The notes under the pieces are model-generated. The model had not been told where the DNA came from. It did not search any database and saw only the letters and a program-made list of their open reading frames with translations. A stretch of 33,532 nucleotides of DNA. Source: Planctomycetia bacterium. GTDB taxonomy: Bacteria > Planctomycetota > UBA1135 > GCA-002686595. The stretch covers positions 1-33,532 of the forward strand of contig SXKQ01000203.1 of the NCBI GenBank assembly GCA_005778045.1, written 5' to 3'. How positions within the stretch are numbered: position 1 is the stretch's first letter; each line of letters starts with the position of its first letter. Below, piece by piece: positions 6,280 through 15,348 of the stretch. Both the position numbers and the translations under genes were made by a program.

Positions 6280-8928
6280 ATGCACTACACGCTTCGAATC
6301 CTCGCCCTCTCCGCCTCGATCTTGACGCTCACCGCCTGCAAGGACGGCGGTGGCGGTGGCGGTGGCATCCAGCCTCCGCAGTCGATCAACTACGGCAGCG
6401 CGGACTTCGCGTTCCCGCCCTGCGAGGAGGTCACGTCGGCCATGCCGCAGACCTCCGGCGGCGACCCGACGACGTGGAACATCGAGCCGGCGCTGCCGAG
6501 CGGCCTGACGTTCGATCCCGCGACGGGCGAGATCTCGGGCACGCCCTCGGTGGTCATGCCGGACGCCACGTACACGATCACCGCCTCGAACTCCGCCGGC
6601 TCCGCCACGTTGGAGATCCAGCTCGAAGTGGCGCTCGAGACCCCGAGCTTCAGCTACCCGCAACTTCCCAGCGAGCTCGGTCAGGGCGTGCGTACCAAGT
6701 ACAGCCCGAGCTTCGAGACAGGCGGCGGCTCGACCTTCGCCATCACGGCGGGCGAGCTGCCGGACGGTGTCGCACTCGACACGTTCACCGGCGAAATCGG
6801 GGGCGTGCCCATCGCGCTCGAGACGGTCTCGTTCGAGATCACTTCGACCGACTGCGCCGGTCAGTCCGCCGCCCGCAGCTTCACGGTCGACGTCGTGCCG
6901 CCGTTCGCGCGCGGCCTGATCCTCGCGGATGCGGGCGCCGGCACCCTGACCAACTTTTGGCGACGCCCCACGGGCGGCGACCTGATTCCCAACGGCTGGC
7001 AATGGAGCGGCCCTGGCATCTCGCATGTCATGGTCCATCCCTGGGGCTGGTACTCGTTCGTGTCCAACGGCCCGCGCATCGACGTGCACCGCCTCGAGCT
7101 CTTCAGCGATGAGCTCGAGGGCGTGAGCGCCACCGAGACGCTCGACGGCGACGTGATGGCGATGGCCTGCACTCCGGATGGTCGCTTCCTCTTCGCCACG
7201 ACGACCGCCGGCACCCTGCACGCGTACTCGGTCGCGATCGACACGGGCGCGATCACCGCTACCGCCGGCGGGACTCTGGTCGTGGGCAACGGTCCCTGTG
7301 ACCTCGCGTGCTCGCCGGACGGGCGCACGCTGTACGTGACGCTCAAGGACAACGGCCAGATCGGCATCGTCCGTGTCGATCCCATCACGGGCGCCTACGG
7401 CAGCGTGAGCTACGCTACGACGGTCGCCGGTGCTTGCGAACTGACGATTAGCTCCGATGGCGAGCGCGTCTACGTGGGCGGCGGGCCGACGGGCATGCTG
7501 CACGGCTTCGACGCGACGATCGAGACCGGCGCGCTCGCGCCGCTTCCTTGGAGCCCCATGAGCATCACCGCGGCTGGCGAAGTCAGGCTCTCGATGACTC
7601 CTGACTCCGCGCGCCTGTACGTGGCGAGCGGGTCGGGCAACGCGATCTCGATGTACTCGGTCGACGCGCTGACCGGCGCGCCGACGCCGCTCGTGCCGGC
7701 GACCGTGCCGGGTCTCGCGCCCGTCGCGCACCTCGAGGTCGAGCCGCGCGGCACGCAGGTCTACGCCGCGCTGACCGACGGTCGACTGCTCGTCTACGAC
7801 ATCGAGTCGAACGGCCAGCTCGGGTTCGCCGAGGTCGGCGTGCACCTGCGCGGCAACGCGCTCTCGGACTTCGACTTCGTGCGCGGCCACGTCCCGTACC
7901 GGCTCGTGACCGAGAACGTCTACACGACCAGCGTGGCGAACGACGCGGTCTACGAGTACTCGTTCGACACCAACACGGGCGCGCTCGTCGACCTCCCGGC
8001 CACGCCGTTCGGCACGGGCGGGGTCGACCCGCGCACGGTCTCCGTGCACCCGTACTCCGAGCACGTCATCGTCGCGCACGGCAACTCGACCGGCTCGCCG
8101 GCGCTGACGGTTCACGCGCTCGATTCCAACGGCATGATCGAGTCGGGCACGTCCTACGGCACCGAGCGCAACAATGCCGGCCTCACCTTCGATCCCTCGG
8201 GTCGCCGCGCGTACCTCGCCTCGAACGGCACGACGGGCCCGAGCATCGTGCGCTACAACTTCAACGCCACCACGGGCGCGCTCGACCCCGTCGGCGCGAC
8301 GACGCTCTCGGGCTTCCTCTGGCCGCCCGCCGTGCACCCCACCGGGCGCATGCTCGCGGTGCCGGACACGGCCGGTGACGAGCTCGAGGTCTTCTCGATC
8401 GACCCGCAGAGCGGCGCGCTGACTTACCGCGGCAACGTGCGTACGAACGGCGTCGACCCGTTCCGCTGCGTGTTCGACGCCTCGGGTCGCTTCGTGTTCA
8501 CGGGTCACATCGGCTCGCCGAGCATGGCGGTGCACTCGGTCAACCTCACGACCGGCACGCTCACGCCGGTCGCGGGCTCGCCGTTCCCGACGACGATCCA
8601 CCCGCTCGTAATGTCGCTCTCGCCGGACGGTCGCCGCATGATGATCGCCGACACGGCCAACGCGGCATGGACCTGCTACGCCGTGGATCAGGATCCGAGC
8701 AACGCGACGCTCGACGGCACGCTCTTGCTCGTCGGTAGCGGCGTGCAGGCCAATATGGCGCTGCTGCGGTTCGACGCCACGAGCACCAAGCTCCTGTGGG
8801 TCAACTCGGGCACGCAGGAGCTCGTCTGCAGCCCGATCGAGGCCCCTGGCACGCTCGGCGCGCCGCTGTCGAGCGCGCAGATCGGCGCCTCGATCACCAG
8901 CATGGACATGCGCAACCGGGCTCGCTGA
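6280..8928 (+). CDS. Lipoprotein with Ig-like domains and a lactonase/YVTN beta-propeller
   Basis: An 882-residue protein. The start is set at the ATG at 6280 because MHYTLRILALSASILTLTAC is a clean lipoprotein signal with lipobox LTAC (Cys20). A Gly-rich linker follows. The frame is open upstream, including an ATG at 6238, but without a signal sequence. About residues 36-205 hold two putative-Ig (He_PIG-like) domains: one with PSGLTFDPATGEISGTP, the second with LPDGVALDTFTGEIGGVP. From about residue 210 to the end, repeated blades of the lactonase/YVTN type recur with the phrase SPDGR...LYV...N...I.....D..TGA (for example SPDGRTLYVTLKDNGQIG). Such propellers are usually ligand- or polymer-binding surface proteins. 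A real 6-phosphogluconolactonase role is unlikely given the lipid anchor and Ig domains. The downstream stem-loop at 8972-9027 probably ends its transcript. Confidence 0.88.
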   Translation: MHYTLRILALSASILTLTACKDGGGGGGGIQPPQSINYGSADFAFPPCEEVTSAMPQTSGGDPTTWNIEPALPSGLTFDPATGEISGTPSVVMPDATYTITASNSAGSATLEIQLEVALETPSFSYPQLPSELGQGVRTKYSPSFETGGGSTFAITAGELPDGVALDTFTGEIGGVPIALETVSFEITSTDCAGQSAARSFTVDVVPPFARGLILADAGAGTLTNFWRRPTGGDLIPNGWQWSGPGISHVMVHPWGWYSFVSNGPRIDVHRLELFSDELEGVSATETLDGDVMAMACTPDGRFLFATTTAGTLHAYSVAIDTGAITATAGGTLVVGNGPCDLACSPDGRTLYVTLKDNGQIGIVRVDPITGAYGSVSYATTVAGACELTISSDGERVYVGGGPTGMLHGFDATIETGALAPLPWSPMSITAAGEVRLSMTPDSARLYVASGSGNAISMYSVDALTGAPTPLVPATVPGLAPVAHLEVEPRGTQVYAALTDGRLLVYDIESNGQLGFAEVGVHLRGNALSDFDFVRGHVPYRLVTENVYTTSVANDAVYEYSFDTNTGALVDLPATPFGTGGVDPRTVSVHPYSEHVIVAHGNSTGSPALTVHALDSNGMIESGTSYGTERNNAGLTFDPSGRRAYLASNGTTGPSIVRYNFNATTGALDPVGATTLSGFLWPPAVHPTGRMLAVPDTAGDELEVFSIDPQSGALTYRGNVRTNGVDPFRCVFDASGRFVFTGHIGSPSMAVHSVNLTTGTLTPVAGSPFPTTIHPLVMSLSPDGRRMMIADTANAAWTCYAVDQDPSNATLDGTLLLVGSGVQANMALLRFDATSTKLLWVNSGTQELVCSPIEAPGTLGAPLSSAQIGASITSMDMRNRAR

Positions 8929-8971
8929 GAACCCGGCTCCGCTGCGCGCTGTGCTCGCTCCCGCGGCATGC

Positions 8972-9027
8972 GACGCAGTCACAGAGGGTGTCGCGCCACT
9001 CCCGCGGCGCGGCGCCCTCTCTGCGTC
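8972..9027. terminator. Long bulged stem-loop between convergent genes (bidirectional terminator candidate)
   Basis: GACGCAG (8972-8978) pairs with CTGCGTC (9021-9027). After a TCAC bulge, AGAGGGTGTCGCGCC (8983-8997) pairs with GGCGCGGCGCCCTCT (9006-9020) with two G-T wobbles. The loop is ACTCCCGC. The 22 paired positions end exactly at the stop codon of the minus-strand amidohydrolase and start 43 bp after the stop of the propeller lipoprotein. There is no T-run on either strand, so it may act by blocking polymerase or stabilising 3' ends rather than as a classic intrinsic terminator. Confidence 0.65.
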
Positions 9028-10193
9028 TACAGCCGATCGTTGCGGCGTGAGACGACCAGCTCGTGGCCGCAGTCCTCGCTGCGTCGGTAGCCGAGCAGGC
9101 GGAACAGCCCGGCAGCGAAGAAGCGCGCGATGCGGCGGTCGACGACCAGCACGTGCCCGGCGCGTTCCGCGATGCGCACGCCGGGCAGGAGACCGAGCGC
9201 GCGCTCGAGGTGCAGGCGGCGCAGGACCGCGGAGAGCGAGACCCACAGCGGCGATACGCTGCGGCCGAGGAAGAAGCCGTCGCGGCCCTGCCGCTGGTAG
9301 CGCGGCATGAGCAGGATCCCGTCGAAGGGCGCGTGCACCGGTCGCTCGCGGCCGCCGCCAGCGTGGGCGAGCAGCGTGCCGCGCTCGATGCGCGCGAAAC
9401 CCTCGAAGCCCGGAAGCATCTCGAAGCGCTGCTCGTCCTCGGGCGCGATGTCGCGCCGATGGGCGACCTCGATCACCGCCGGAAGGCCACGCGCGGCGGA
9501 GCGCAGGCGCTCGCGGTGGAGCTCGAGCCCGGTCACGTCCTCCGCGGCGGCGACTCCGCTGGTCACGAGTGTGATCCAAAGCGCCGACTCGAGCAGCTCG
9601 ACGGTGCGCGGGTCGCTACTCTGGCCGCCCTCGATCACGACGGCGACATGGCCGAGCGCGCCGACGTGCTCGACCAGCGTGCCGCTCACGTTTTCCTCGA
9701 GTCCGAGCAGGAAGGGGACGCCGAGCGCGAACGCGACCGGCCGGTTGTGCAGTGTGTCACCGGCGAGCGCGAACGGGGGGCCGCCGCCCGAGGTCGAGTG
9801 CAGGTCGAGCAGCGTGACGCGCTCGCGCGCGAGCAGCGGCTCGAGCTCGGCGAGCAGCTCGCGTTGCTCGCGCTGCTCGGCGTGGTCCAGCGCGCCCGGT
9901 CGTGCGTGCAGCGCTGCGAGACGCTCGGCGGTCCACAGTCGGTTGAGGTCCTCGTCGAGGAAGCGCGTCTCGCGCGCGAGGCCGGCGCGATTGCCGCGCA
10001 GCGCGACGAACTCCCCGCGCAGCGCGGTGCCGCGATCCGCGAGCTCGCCGAGCACGCGCTGCGCCGCCAGCACGCCGGCCGGCTCGTTGCCGTGGATGCC
10101 GGCGGTCACTACGAGGGTCGGCCCGTCGCTCCGGCCGACGCGGCCGACGACCCGCGCCGCGGGCTCCGCGGGCGTCTGCAGCGCGCTGCCCAA
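9027..10193 (-). CDS. Succinylglutamate desuccinylase / aspartoacylase (AstE/AspA) family zinc amidohydrolase
   Basis: A 388-residue cytosolic enzyme of the M14-like AstE/AspA group, which cleaves amide bonds of N-acyl amino acids with one Zn. Visible signatures are AGIHGNEPAG (Zn ligands His34 and Glu37), DLNR (82-85, substrate carboxylate binding), LLDLHST (third Zn ligand His132) and VVIEGG (catalytic Glu188). The C-terminal 130 residues form the beta-rich cap seen in the family (GTLLAHAGGG ... FDGILLMPRYQ). The start is a TTG at 10193, 11 nt after the stop of the upstream ligase-CBS gene. No other start precedes the HGNE motif, so translation may depend on coupling. The pairing suggests that it hydrolyses, or supplies an amino acid for, the product of the upstream ligase. 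The substrate cannot be named from sequence. Confidence 0.82.
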   Translation of the reverse strand: MGSALQTPAEPAARVVGRVGRSDGPTLVVTAGIHGNEPAGVLAAQRVLGELADRGTALRGEFVALRGNRAGLARETRFLDEDLNRLWTAERLAALHARPGALDHAEQREQRELLAELEPLLARERVTLLDLHSTSGGGPPFALAGDTLHNRPVAFALGVPFLLGLEENVSGTLVEHVGALGHVAVVIEGGQSSDPRTVELLESALWITLVTSGVAAAEDVTGLELHRERLRSAARGLPAVIEVAHRRDIAPEDEQRFEMLPGFEGFARIERGTLLAHAGGGRERPVHAPFDGILLMPRYQRQGRDGFFLGRSVSPLWVSLSAVLRRLHLERALGLLPGVRIAERAGHVLVVDRRIARFFAAGLFRLLGYRRSEDCGHELVVSRRNDRL

Positions 10194-10204
10194 GGGCTCG
10201 TCCC

Positions 10205-12115
10205 TCAGGCGTCCTTGAGCCAGCGATCGAGCAGCACGGAGGCGAGCTCCATGAAGTCATGCTCGGTGAGCACGCCCACGAGCCGGCCATCCTGCACCAC
10301 GGGCAGGCAGCCGATCTTGTTGCGGCGCATCAGCTCGAGCGCCTGCAGCGAGCTCGTGTCGGGCGTCACCGTCACGACATCGGCGCGCATGATCTCGCGC
10401 ACGCTGCGTGTCGATTCGTCGCCCGCCTTCGCGCGCGCGAGCATGCTCAGCACGGCGCGGTGCGAGACTAGGCCGACGAAGCGCCCGTCCTCGTCCTCGA
10501 CGAGCACGTAGCGGATCTTCTGCCACTCCATCAGGCTGGCCGCGAGATCGGCGACGTCGTCGGGGCGGACGGTGAACATGTCCTTGTTCATCACCTGCCG
10601 GACGGTGCGGTAATTCTCGCGCGCGTTGTCGCGCTCCTCGATGCTAGCGAGCGGCCACTCGTGCACGGGCGCGCCGGTCTTCTGGCGCTCGATCAGGGCC
10701 GCGGTGAGCGCGCGGTAGCGCTCGAGCGGGCGGCCGCGATCGCCCATCGAGGCGAGTGAGTCGAGCGACCACTGCGCGCCGGTTCGGTCGCGGCGCACGC
10801 GCTCCTCGATCACGCCGAGGTAGCGGTCGATGTCGGGGCCGGCGACCTTGGAGCTCGCGAGGCCACGGCGCGCGATCGGCAGGAGCTGCTGGAGCACGAG
10901 GTCGTCGGCGCTCCACGCCTTGCCGCGCAGCCAGCGGAAGCGCGCATGCAGGCCATAGCGCGCCGCCGCGATCATGTTCGCGCGCGCGTCGTCGAAGCTC
11001 AGCGCTGCCGTCACGTCGCCGAACTCCTCGGCCGCGCACATCAGGCCCACGAAGAAGGCCGCGTTGGCCACCTCGTCGATCACCGACGGCCCGGCGGGAA
11101 TCACGCGGTTCTCGATGCGCAGGTGCGGCTTGCCGTCGGAGATGCCGTAGCACGGGCGATTCCAGCGGTAGACCGTGCCGTTGTGCAGACGCAGCGCGCG
11201 CAGCTGCGGCACGCCGCCCTCGGCGAGCACCTTGAGCGGGTTCTCGTCAGACGCGATCGCGATCAACGAGCGGAAGCGCGCCACGTCCTCGCGGTAGATT
11301 TCGAGGATCGAGTCGTCGACCCAGCGCTCACCGAAGTTGACGCGCTGGCGCTGGCCGCGTTCCGCCATGTGCTCGCTGCGCGTATCGAGCGACTGCTGGA
11401 ACAGCGCGATGCGCGTCTCGTGCCACAGGCGATGCTGTAGCAGGGTGGGGGAGTTGACCGCGGCCGCGAGGCACGGCGCGGTGATCACCTGCGCGAGGTT
11501 GTAGCAGCCCGCGAACTCCTCGGCCGAGACCTGATAGTGGATCTGGAAGCTCGTGGTGCAGGCCTCGAGCATCACGTTGTCGTGCGAGGTCGAGAGCTCG
11601 TCCGCGCCCTTGATGCGGAAGTCGAACTTGCCGCCGCGCATCTGCGTGAGCAGCCGGTTCATCGCAAGGTAGCGCGGGCTCGGCGTCATGTAGTCGAGCG
11701 AGAGGTGCGACTTCTCGAGCGTCGGCAGGATGCCGCACAGTACGACCTGCGCCTGCTCCTGTTCCGCAGCCACGCGCGCGCGCTCGAGCAGCATCGTCAG
11801 CTCCGCGTGCATGCGCGCGAAGCAGTCGCCGCCGAGCACCTGCGGCTGCAGGTTGGCCTCGAGGTTGAACAGTCCGAGCTCGGTCGTGTAGCTCTCCGTG
11901 CCGAGCTTGCCGAGCAACACCTGCGCGAGCTTGGTGGGTTGCAGCGCGCGGTCGACGAGGAACATCTCCTGCTCCGCGCCAATGCGGCGCGTGCCGGATT
12001 CGATCTTGCCCTGCGCGAGCATCTGCTCGAGGGCGTGCACGTCGTCGAGGAGCGACTTGACGAAGCGCCGCATCTCCTGGTGGTCGGCGCCGTCGCTGAT
12101 CTGTTGGAGGCCCAT
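10205..12115 (-). CDS. GCS2-type glutamate-cysteine ligase homologue fused to two CBS domains
   Basis: A 636-residue protein. Residues about 15-430 match the GCS2 family (YbdK/GshA-like ATP-dependent carboxylate-amine ligases). This region has the acidic metal-site segment RRIGAEQEMFLVD, then ELGLFNLEANLQP, STSHDNVMLEACTTSFQIHYQ, and IENRVIPAGPSVIDEVANAAF. The last 125 residues hold a tandem CBS (Bateman) module: MNKDMFTVRPDDVADLA...YVLVEDEDGRFVGLVS and MRADVVTVTP...CLPVVQDGRLVGVLTEHD. CBS pairs normally bind adenine nucleotides, so ligase activity is probably tuned to cell energy state (inference). The start is the ATG at 12115; the frame is open far upstream, but that part is antisense to the BatD-like gene. 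It is co-directional with the zinc amidohydrolase 11 nt downstream. Whether the amine substrate is cysteine is unknown. Confidence 0.85.
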   Translation of the reverse strand: MGLQQISDGADHQEMRRFVKSLLDDVHALEQMLAQGKIESGTRRIGAEQEMFLVDRALQPTKLAQVLLGKLGTESYTTELGLFNLEANLQPQVLGGDCFARMHAELTMLLERARVAAEQEQAQVVLCGILPTLEKSHLSLDYMTPSPRYLAMNRLLTQMRGGKFDFRIKGADELSTSHDNVMLEACTTSFQIHYQVSAEEFAGCYNLAQVITAPCLAAAVNSPTLLQHRLWHETRIALFQQSLDTRSEHMAERGQRQRVNFGERWVDDSILEIYREDVARFRSLIAIASDENPLKVLAEGGVPQLRALRLHNGTVYRWNRPCYGISDGKPHLRIENRVIPAGPSVIDEVANAAFFVGLMCAAEEFGDVTAALSFDDARANMIAAARYGLHARFRWLRGKAWSADDLVLQQLLPIARRGLASSKVAGPDIDRYLGVIEERVRRDRTGAQWSLDSLASMGDRGRPLERYRALTAALIERQKTGAPVHEWPLASIEERDNARENYRTVRQVMNKDMFTVRPDDVADLAASLMEWQKIRYVLVEDEDGRFVGLVSHRAVLSMLARAKAGDESTRSVREIMRADVVTVTPDTSSLQALELMRRNKIGCLPVVQDGRLVGVLTEHDFMELASVLLDRWLKDA

Positions 12116-12298
12116 CGGGGTCTTCTTGCCTGCTGCGATCGGCCGGGGAAGTGCGGGGGGAGCGGGCGGGCGGCCAAGTGTCGCGCTCAAGATGCTAGCA
12201 AAACACGCACACCAGCCCCGGGAAGCCCCCGTGTAGGCGCCCTGCGGCCGGGGAGCTACCTTCTCGCGCCCCGCGCCGTCCGGCCCGGTCGCACTCCG

Positions 12299-13693
12299 AT
12301 GCCCCACGCCCTCCGCACCGCGCTGCTCGCGTTCATCGCCCTGCCGGCGGCGGGCGCGTCCGTCGCGGCCCAGCTCGGCGGTCCGCAGCCGCTCGACCTC
12401 AGCGGCGACGGTCGGGTGTTCCTCGAGCTCACTTCGTCCGTCGCGGAGGCCCACGTCGGCGTCCCGCAGCGCGTCGAGCTGCGCATCGGGCTCGAGCGCG
12501 GCTTCCTCGCGGGCGAGCTCGTGCCGCTCTTTGCGCGTTCGCTCGACGTGCCGGTCGAGGTGCGTGCGCCCTGGCTGCGCGAGGCGCGCGGCGGCCGCTG
12601 GGGCCAGCCGCCCCAGCCGGCCTCCGGTACGCGCACGGTCGCGCTCGACGGCGAGGTAGCCTTCGCGACCGCGCTCGCCGACGTCGAGCGTGAGGGCCGC
12701 ACGTACACCCTGCACGCGCTCGCCTTCGAGTGGCTGCCCGATGCGCCCGGCGAGCTCGTGCTCGACGGCACGGAGCTGCGCCTCGCCTTCGCGAGCACGT
12801 TCGACGACGACCCGTTCCGCGGGCGCTTGCCGCGCGATCGCGTCGATGCGCGCGTGCGCGGCCCGGTGGCGCGCCTGCGCGCGCTGGCCTTGCCCGAGGC
12901 TGGTCGCCCGCCGCAGTTCGCCGGTGCGGTGGGGAGCTTCGCGCTCGAGGTACAGGCCGAGCCGCGCGAGGTGGAGGTCGGGAGCACGGTGCTGCTCGCG
13001 CTGCTCGTCACCGGACAGGGCAACTGGGGCCACTTCGCGGCGCCGCGGGTGGGTCCCTTCGATGGCCTGCGGACGATCTCGGAGCGTTCCGAGCTCGTGG
13101 ACGGCGCCCTGCGTATCGAGTGCGAGCTGCGCGTCACCGAGGAGCGCGTGCGCGAGATTCCGCCCGTGGAGTTCGCCTACTTCACCCCGGGAACGCCGAG
13201 TCGCTATAACCTATTGAGCTCGCAGCCGCTGCCGTTGCGCGTGCGCCGCAGCATGAAGCCCGCCCTCGTCGATATCGCCAAGCCCGAAGCCCCGCTGCTC
13301 AGCCCGCCCGTGTTGATCGGGGCAGGTGTCGTCGCGCTGGTCGCGATCCTGCTCATCCTGCGCGCGCGCGGCCGTCGCGGCTTGCCGTCGGCGAACGAGC
13401 ACGCCATGGCGGCAGACTTTGAGACGCGCCTGATCCGTCCCGGCGGCGACGTGACGCGCCTGTATCCGGCCCACCTCGCCGCACGTCTCCGCGAGGACGC
13501 GACCAAGGTCGTCACTCCGGACCTCGCCGCACGCCTCGAGCGCGCGGGCGCTCCGCAGGAGCTCGCAGTGCGCGCCGCCACGCTTGCGGTCGAGCTCGCT
13601 GCGGCCACCTACGGCAACAAGGCGCCCAAGGACGTCGTCGACCGCGCACGCGCCATCGTGCGTGAGCTCGATCGCCACTCCTTCGACGGCTAG
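12299..13693 (+). CDS. BatD-like (oxygen-tolerance) exported membrane protein
   Basis: A 464-residue protein beginning at the ATG at 12299 with signal peptide MPHALRTALLAFIALPAAGA. Beta-rich Ig-like segments follow (VFLELTSSVAEAHVGVPQRV; FALEVQAEPREVEVGSTVLL). A single membrane helix lies at about 337-356 (LIGAGVVALVAILLILRARG), with a cytosolic helical tail of about 100 residues. This layout matches BatD/oxygen-tolerance proteins, which normally sit in moxR-batABC operons together with von Willebrand-type proteins. Here the gene stands alone, with divergent and convergent neighbours. The assignment rests on architecture and motif spacing rather than any catalytic residue. The stop codon overlaps the convergent deacylase stop within CTAG (13690-13693). 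Confidence 0.55.
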   Translation: MPHALRTALLAFIALPAAGASVAAQLGGPQPLDLSGDGRVFLELTSSVAEAHVGVPQRVELRIGLERGFLAGELVPLFARSLDVPVEVRAPWLREARGGRWGQPPQPASGTRTVALDGEVAFATALADVEREGRTYTLHALAFEWLPDAPGELVLDGTELRLAFASTFDDDPFRGRLPRDRVDARVRGPVARLRALALPEAGRPPQFAGAVGSFALEVQAEPREVEVGSTVLLALLVTGQGNWGHFAAPRVGPFDGLRTISERSELVDGALRIECELRVTEERVREIPPVEFAYFTPGTPSRYNLLSSQPLPLRVRRSMKPALVDIAKPEAPLLSPPVLIGAGVVALVAILLILRARGRRGLPSANEHAMAADFETRLIRPGGDVTRLYPAHLAARLREDATKVVTPDLAARLERAGAPQELAVRAATLAVELAAATYGNKAPKDVVDRARAIVRELDRHSFDG

Positions 13694-15348
13694 CCGCTGG
13701 ACTCGCGTCGCAACATGCGGCCGGGCCGAGCGCTGGTGACGGTGCCGTCTTGTACGACGGGTACGCCGTTCACGTAGACGTGCTCGATGCCTTCGGGGTA
13801 GCGCTGGGGCTCCTCGAAGGTCGCGCGGTCCGCGACACGCGCCGCATTGAACAGCACGAGGTCGGCGGCAAATCCGGTGGCGAGGCGGCCGCGATCGCGC
13901 AGGCCGACGCGTTCCGCCGGCATGGACGTCATCTTCGCGATCGCGGTCGGCAGGTCGAGTATGCCCAGCTCACGGCAGTAGCGCCCGAGCACGCGCGGGA
14001 ACGTGCCGTAGGAACGCGGGTGCGGACGATCATTCACGGCGCTGCCGGTCGGGGCCATGCTGCGGCCATCGGAGCCGATCATCACGAGTGGATGCGCGAG
14101 CACGCGCGCGACGTTCTCCTCGCTCATGCCGTGCCCGACGTAGCCGACGTCCGCACGGCCGCGCTCGAGCACGCGCACGAAGGCTTCTTCCGGAGCGATG
14201 CCCCACGCCTGCGCGAGCTCGGCGAGGCTGCGTCCGACGCACTCCTGCGCCGCGGGATCGCCGACCGAGCTGATGACGACGAGCTCGAAACCGCCGAGCT
14301 CGGTCGCGACGCGCGGTCCGACCTCGCGCAGGATGCGCTCGCGCGTCGCCGCGTCCGCGAGACGCGAGAGGATCGCGTCGGAGCCACCTTCGCGGCTCCA
14401 CGACTCGAGCAGGATCGAGAGCGTAGTCGAGTAGGCCGTGTACGGATACGCATCGACCATCACGTCGAGGCCTTCTGCGCGCGCCTGCTCGATGCGCGTG
14501 AGCGCTCGGTCCTGCAGGTGCCAGTTGTTGCGTCCCGCGGCCTTGAGGTGCGAGACCTGCAGGCGCGCGTTCCCCCCGCGCGCGGTGTCCAAGGCCTCGT
14601 CGATCGCCTCGAGCAGCTCGGCTTCCTCGCTGCGCATGTGCGTGGCGTAGAGCACACCGCGCGCGCCGGCGATGCGCACGAGCTCCTCGAGCTCCTCCTG
14701 CGGCGTGTAGAGGCCGGGCACATACTCGAGACCGCTCGAGAGGCCCCACGCACCCTGCTCCAGAGCCAGCTCGAAGCGGCGCGCGATCTCCGCGCGCTCC
14801 TCCAGCCGCGCGGGACGGTCGACGTCTCCGACCACGCCGCGCCGCAGCGTCCCGTGACCCGCGAGCAGTGCGTGGTTGAGCGCAGCGGCCTGCGTGTGCC
14901 ACGCGCGCGCGTACGAGTTCACGTCGCTCCAGCGCACCCGCACACCCTCGTCCGCGTCTTCCGCCGCCGCGCGCGGCGCGGCGGAACTACCGCAGTTTCC
15001 GGTGATTTCCGTGGTGCAGCCTTGGCGGATGCGGCTCTCGGCGAGCGGCCACTCGAAGATCGTGCGATCCGAGTGCGTGTGGATATCGACGAAGCCCGGC
15101 GACACGCACAGGCCGTGCGCGTCCAGCGTGCGTCGCGCGCGCCGCGGGTTGCCCGGTCCGACGAACGCGATGCGTCCCGCGCGCAGCCCGACGTCGGCGA
15201 CGTACGGCGCTCCGCCCGATCCGTCGAGGACCGTGCCCCCGCACACGAGCAGGTCGCAGTCGGTCTCGCCCGCGGGCGCGCGGCACGCGGCGGCGAGAGA
15301 CAGTGCGGCGGATCCGGCGAGGAACGTGCGTCGGTCGAGCGTGTTCAT
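13690..15348 (-). CDS. N-acyl-D-amino-acid deacylase (D-aminoacylase family), exported
   Basis: A 552-residue amidohydrolase-superfamily enzyme that removes acyl groups from N-acyl-D-amino acids. Metal-site motifs are clear: DIHTHSD (His90, His92), the family's bridging cysteine region QGCTTEITGNCG (Cys111/Cys119), SSGLEYVPG (Glu208), ATHMRSE (His237), VSHLKAAG (His267) and catalytic IGSDGRSM (Asp427). The N-terminus MNTLDRRTFLAGSAALSLAAAC combines a twin-arginine motif (RRTFLAG) with a lipobox-like LAAAC (Cys22). The enzyme is thus probably exported folded via Tat and perhaps lipid-anchored. Its ATG overlaps the stop of the upstream epimerase (ATGA, 15345-15348), indicating translational coupling. 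It is the last gene of the four-gene unit and probably supplies or finishes its pathway. Confidence 0.9.
   Translation of the reverse strand: MNTLDRRTFLAGSAALSLAAACRAPAGETDCDLLVCGGTVLDGSGGAPYVADVGLRAGRIAFVGPGNPRRARRTLDAHGLCVSPGFVDIHTHSDRTIFEWPLAESRIRQGCTTEITGNCGSSAAPRAAAEDADEGVRVRWSDVNSYARAWHTQAAALNHALLAGHGTLRRGVVGDVDRPARLEERAEIARRFELALEQGAWGLSSGLEYVPGLYTPQEELEELVRIAGARGVLYATHMRSEEAELLEAIDEALDTARGGNARLQVSHLKAAGRNNWHLQDRALTRIEQARAEGLDVMVDAYPYTAYSTTLSILLESWSREGGSDAILSRLADAATRERILREVGPRVATELGGFELVVISSVGDPAAQECVGRSLAELAQAWGIAPEEAFVRVLERGRADVGYVGHGMSEENVARVLAHPLVMIGSDGRSMAPTGSAVNDRPHPRSYGTFPRVLGRYCRELGILDLPTAIAKMTSMPAERVGLRDRGRLATGFAADLVLFNAARVADRATFEEPQRYPEGIEHVYVNGVPVVQDGTVTSARPGRMLRRESSG

Noticed and set aside
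6211..9579. Open frame of 1122 codons on the minus strand
   Set aside because: It is antisense to the propeller lipoprotein, Arg/Ala/His-rich without domain motifs, and a by-product of high GC third positions.
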